8,730 bases of DNA from Methanofastidiosum sp. GTDB taxonomy: Archaea > Methanobacteriota_B > Thermococci > Methanofastidiosales > Methanofastidiosaceae. Position numbers and translations under genes: made by a program. Shown piece by piece: positions 6,719 to 8,730 of the stretch (its first letter is position 1; the number at the start of each line of letters is the position of its first letter). The notes under the pieces were generated by a model. The model had not been told where the DNA came from. It saw nothing but the letters and a program-made list of their open reading frames with translations, and searched no databases. The stretch lies in NCBI GenBank assembly GCA_013329085.1, contig DUKX01000182.1, positions 1 to 8,730 on the forward strand, written 5' to 3'.

Positions 6719-7321
6719 ATGGAGATATTAGACTTTAAAATAGCCCAAGATGAAAATGTATACCCCCCTAGTGAAGATTCTTATCTATTGATTGAGGCTA
6801 TAAACCCAAATAATTCCATAAATGCCCTTGAAATAGGTATAGGAAGTGGCATTATTTCTATGCATCTTGCAAAGAAAATAGATACAGTCTTCAGCTGTGA
6901 CATAAATCCATATTCATTGTTTTTATCTCGTCAAAATGCTTTAGCCAACTCAATAAGTAACATTTATCTCTTTTCCTCTAATATTTTTTCTTCTATTAAA
7001 CCTGGAATTTTATTCGATCTCATAGTGTTTAATCCCCCATATTTGCCTGTTGATTCGCCACCAAGAAAATTAATTGATTTATCATACCACGGAGGTATCG
7101 ATGGAGGGGATCACATACGCACATTCTTGAAGAGTCTAGGGTTATTTTTGTCTATCAATGGGACTACTTATCTACTCCAATCATCTCTCTACCCATTGGA
7201 GAATACTACTAATTACTTGGAAAATAATAATTTTAAATATAACATTAAAAGAACATTAAAATTAGATTTTGAGACCTTATATGTTCTTGAAATCAGCTTT
7301 TTCAAAAATAACAAATTTTAG
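6719..7321 (+). CDS. HemK-related N5-glutamine methyltransferase (archaeal Mtq2/PrmC-like)
   Basis: This 200-residue SAM-dependent methyltransferase is of the short archaeal HemK-related type. Family members methylate the glutamine of the GGQ motif in release factor aRF1, usually with a Trm112-like partner. Key motifs are VYPPSEDSYLL (14-24), which is typical of the Mtq2 group, the SAM-binding loop EIGIGSG (38-44), the acidic residue D61 after the second strand, and the catalytic NPPYLP (105-110) that holds the target amide. GGIDGGDHIRTFLKSL (125-140) is also conserved. It lacks the N-terminal helical domain of bacterial PrmC, as expected for this group. The bases GTGAT at 6711-6715 match the 3' part of the archaeal Shine-Dalgarno consensus and are correctly spaced before the ATG. 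Its last 45 bp overlap the convergent DUF123 gene. Confidence 0.92.
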   Translation: MEILDFKIAQDENVYPPSEDSYLLIEAINPNNSINALEIGIGSGIISMHLAKKIDTVFSCDINPYSLFLSRQNALANSISNIYLFSSNIFSSIKPGILFDLIVFNPPYLPVDSPPRKLIDLSYHGGIDGGDHIRTFLKSLGLFLSINGTTYLLQSSLYPLENTTNYLENNNFKYNIKRTLKLDFETLYVLEISFFKNNKF

Positions 7322-7717
7322 CCCCAAACTTTCATAGGTATCTTCTACCTCTGGTATTTTTTTGAAATAAATAAGATGAGATTTACAGCCTTTGTTACAA
7401 TCAGATGACCCAAATTTGATTACTGGGATCTCTGCATCTTTTTTACTAGCTAGAATCTTAGAAATATCATGTTCATGATTTTTTTTAACTTCAGAAGTGA
7501 TAATTTTGATTATTTTGGCCTTATCTATTAAATAATCTATATGCCATCTTTTATTCTTTTTTTCTTTTAGATGGTACCTTACCCTACCAAACCCACCAAG
7601 AGCACTACCGTTATAGACATAATACCCTTTTTTGAATAAATAATTTCCTAACTTACCAATTTCTATATATTGGTCATTTTCAAGTATTAATATCAATGAG
7701 TAGATCCCTTTATGCAT
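7277..7717 (-). CDS. DUF123 protein (GIY-YIG nuclease-like superfamily)
   Basis: This small cytoplasmic protein of 146 residues is recognisable as DUF123. Motifs in order are GIYSLILIL (4-12), IGKLGNYLFKKGYYVYNGSA (20-39), the arginine-rich segment GRVRYHL (44-50), WHIDYLID (58-65), FGSSDCNKGCKSHLIYF (102-118) with C107, C111 and H114, and a short C-terminal tail. GIY and YNGSA correspond to the two halves of the GIY-YIG signature; DUF123 is a divergent branch, sometimes fused to endonuclease III in archaea. DNA binding or cleavage is therefore plausible, but activity has not been shown for the family as far as I know. The gene begins 3 bp after the stop of the 195-aa gene, with no strong ribosome binding site, so it is probably co-translated. 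Its last 14 codons and stop lie inside the oppositely oriented methylase gene. Confidence 0.88.
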   Translation of the reverse strand: MHKGIYSLILILENDQYIEIGKLGNYLFKKGYYVYNGSALGGFGRVRYHLKEKKNKRWHIDYLIDKAKIIKIITSEVKKNHEHDISKILASKKDAEIPVIKFGSSDCNKGCKSHLIYFKKIPEVEDTYESLGLKFVIFEKADFKNI

Positions 7718-7720
7718 TAA

Positions 7721-8308
7721 CTACAGTGTGGAATATTTCTCTATAAACTTATCTTTAAGTGATAGCCATTCTTCAAGCTTTTCAGGTATTTGATCAACAT
7801 AGTATATTTTTTTATCCCCGGCGCTTTCTTTGATGAATTTAACGTTTGAATCATTAAGTAGCTCTTCAACTACTTTGTCCCTATCCATCTTGTCGTATCT
7901 TTTCATCCATTCTGGTACTTTATCACCATAAATTTTGTCCATAAATTGGATATTAATTCTTGAGCAATACACAATTATTTTTTGACTCTTTCTTTCTAAT
8001 GATTTCATCTTTAAGATATCAATAGCTTCACTTAGAAAAAGGCCTAGATCTTCCCACGAATATACTTTCGTACCTTCTAATTCTCCTGTAACTCTATAGT
8101 TCTTATCAAAATAATTTAATAGAGCTACAAGTTGCTTTGGTTCTTTCATAGTTATTTCATTAGCTTCAATATTTCTATTGTACATAAAGGAGAATTTTTT
8201 CATATCCCTCAAGTATTCTTTGAACATTTCAGGTAACAGTTTAGTCGCTGGTTTGACTACTACCTTTATCCCATTTTCTTCGGCGTAACTATATACCTGT
8301 ATCTTCAA
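7721..8308 (-). CDS. Uncharacterised 195-aa protein, possibly ending in a winged-helix-like region
   Basis: I do not recognise this family. It is a charged, soluble protein with no signal peptide or membrane helix. Residues 1-20 form two probable beta strands (KIQVYSYAEE, KVVVKPATK), the middle is mixed, with a helix-rich segment at about 84-105 and a strand KIIVYCSRI (109-117). The C-terminal part has a helix, DRDKVVEELLND, then NVKFIKESAGDKKIYYVD, which could be the recognition end and wing of a winged helix; this is weak. The start is TTG (8306-8308): no in-frame ATG or GTG lies upstream, and GGTG at 8314-8317, 5 nt before it, fits an archaeal ribosome binding site. It is first in a two-gene unit with the DUF123 gene, 3 bp downstream, which suggests a shared job, perhaps on nucleic acid. 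Confidence 0.78.
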   Translation of the reverse strand: MKIQVYSYAEENGIKVVVKPATKLLPEMFKEYLRDMKKFSFMYNRNIEANEITMKEPKQLVALLNYFDKNYRVTGELEGTKVYSWEDLGLFLSEAIDILKMKSLERKSQKIIVYCSRINIQFMDKIYGDKVPEWMKRYDKMDRDKVVEELLNDSNVKFIKESAGDKKIYYVDQIPEKLEEWLSLKDKFIEKYSTL

Positions 8309-8340
8309 ATGAGCACCAGATATCTTAATTGGTATTAGTA

Positions 8341-8358
8341 ATATATAAATTTATATAT
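8341..8358. promoter_or_regulatory. 18-bp perfect AT palindrome, probable bidirectional TATA element
   Basis: ATATATAAATTTATATAT is a perfect 18-bp palindrome in the 162-bp divergent gap between the 195-aa gene and the HTH-like gene. Read on the minus strand it puts a TATA box about 26 bp before position 8319, giving a leader of about 10 nt that carries the GGTG ribosome binding site. Read on the plus strand it would give a longer leader of about 90 nt for the right-hand gene. It could also be a binding site for a dimeric regulator. Confidence 0.55.
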
Positions 8359-8405
8359 GCCAGAGTATTATTTGTTAATAGAATCCATATCCTTTGAAAG
8401 CTAAG

Positions 8406-8413
8406 ATTTATTA
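8406..8413 (+). promoter_or_regulatory. Candidate TATA box for the HTH-like gene
   Basis: The motif ATTTATTA lies about 26 bp before position 8435, which would give a leader of roughly 36 nt ending at the TTG start. The inverted repeat at 8431-8455 would then cover the transcript start, a usual place for a repressor to act. The box is only moderately good and competes with the palindrome at 8341-8358. Confidence 0.35.
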
Positions 8414-8430
8414 ATTGAATAACTTCTTCT

Positions 8431-8455
8431 ATTTCAAAATACAGAGTTTTGAAAT
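8431..8455. repeat. Perfect 9-bp inverted repeat, operator- or hairpin-like
   Basis: The arms ATTTCAAAA (8431-8439) and TTTTGAAAT (8447-8455) are exactly complementary and separated by 7 bases (TACAGAG). The repeat lies just before the G-run ribosome binding site (8459-8463) of the right-hand gene. As DNA it looks like an operator for a dimeric helix-turn-helix protein; as RNA it would make a 9-bp hairpin of mainly A-U pairs next to the ribosome binding site. Confidence 0.6.
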
Positions 8456-8470
8456 GCAGGGGGCTTAATA

Positions 8471-8730
8471 TTGGATATAGAAACCCAGTTATCAAAAAAA
8501 TACGGTATTTCTAGAGAAGAACTAATAAGGGCTATTGAACGTGAAATAAAATTGATGGAATCTAAAGGAAGCGGGGGAAGAAAAAACAGGATAAAGCTTG
8601 TAGAGACAGAATTCGTTAAGAGACATTTTATTAGCCCTAAAAACGCTGAAAAATTCCTCAAAGAAGCAAAAAAACGTATTTCAACCACTTCTTTTTGGAG
8701 ATTAAGAAGAAATCTTGAAAAAAAAGGTAT
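8471..8730 (+). CDS. Helix-turn-helix-like hypothetical protein, 5' part (3' end outside the window)
   Basis: An open plus-strand frame runs from TTG 8471 to the window edge (86 full codons). TTG is the first usable start after the in-frame TGA at 8450-8452, and GGGGG (8459-8463) lies 7 nt before it. The protein begins MDIETQLSKKYGISREELIR; residues about 6-25 have the spacing of a helix-turn-helix (LSKKYGIS-REELIRAIE). A GSGGRKNR linker follows, then a basic helical region FISPKNAEKFLKEAKKRIS and the end FWRLRRNLEKKG. It is strongly basic, fitting nucleic-acid binding. I do not recognise the family, and the missing C-terminus may carry the defining domain. The inverted repeat before it suggests autoregulation. 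The opposite-strand frame here is less convincing because it lacks a ribosome binding site and protein-like composition. Confidence 0.68.
   Translation, partial: MDIETQLSKKYGISREELIRAIEREIKLMESKGSGGRKNRIKLVETEFVKRHFISPKNAEKFLKEAKKRISTTSFWRLRRNLEKKG

Noticed and set aside
8454..8468. A tiny frame ATG CAG GGG GCT TAA before the HTH-like gene, as a leader peptide.
   Set aside because: It has only four codons, no ribosome binding site of its own, and its G-run is better explained as the ribosome binding site for TTG 8471.
8434..8688. A minus-strand 84-residue frame at the right end.
   Set aside because: The plus strand carries a frame with a ribosome binding site, a plausible HTH pattern and basic charged composition through the window edge; the minus frame is serine/phenylalanine/leucine-rich, typical of an antisense shadow.
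1..8730. CRISPR arrays, tRNA or rRNA genes, insertion sequences, toxin-antitoxin or phage genes.
   Set aside because: I saw no regularly spaced repeats, no tRNA-like cloverleaf, no transposase motifs and no terminal repeats; nearly all the sequence is covered by ordinary genes.

Overview
The window looks like a piece of an AT-rich euryarchaeal chromosome, most likely from a methanogen or a close relative. The evidence is an archaeal/eukaryotic-type isoleucyl-tRNA synthetase tail, a DRG-type GTPase with a TGS domain, an archaeal HemK-related (Mtq2-like) methylase, a DUF123 protein and a DUF1638 protein, a family I associate mainly with methanogens and some anaerobic bacteria. TATA-like boxes lie about 25-30 nt before inferred transcript starts, several starts have little or no leader, and arginine and isoleucine codons are dominated by AGA and ATA. 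I cannot name a species; a Methanofastidiosa-like lineage is only a guess.

Layout. Positions 2-643 (+) are the 3' end of ileS. A T-rich gap with a TATA box leads to a complete DRG/Rbg GTPase (770-1936, +). On the minus strand, 6662 down to 1901 is a tight five-gene operon. In transcription order it holds a PhoU/DUF47-like helical protein, a NatA-type ABC ATPase, a NatB-type ABC-2 permease, a DUF1638 protein and a CPA2-type cation/proton antiporter. Its gene junctions are +11, -11, +6 and -8 bp. A 56-bp divergent promoter separates it from the methylase (6719-7321, +). A second minus-strand pair follows: an unrecognised 195-aa protein (TTG start, 8308 to 7721) and, 3 bp downstream, a DUF123 GIY-YIG-like protein (7717 to 7277). 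A divergent AT-rich promoter region (8309-8470) leads to the start of an HTH-like gene that runs off the right edge.

How it may work together. The translation genes (ileS, DRG GTPase, release-factor methylase) look like ordinary housekeeping genes interleaved with the rest. The five-gene operon is the most interesting unit. It puts an ABC exporter of the Na+-efflux type and a monovalent cation/H+ antiporter under one promoter, with a DUF1638 protein translationally coupled to the antiporter and a PhoU-like protein as the first gene. I infer a cation or membrane-stress homeostasis module; no substrate is proven by sequence. At the right end, a perfect 9-bp inverted repeat just before the ribosome binding site of the HTH-like gene suggests autoregulation.
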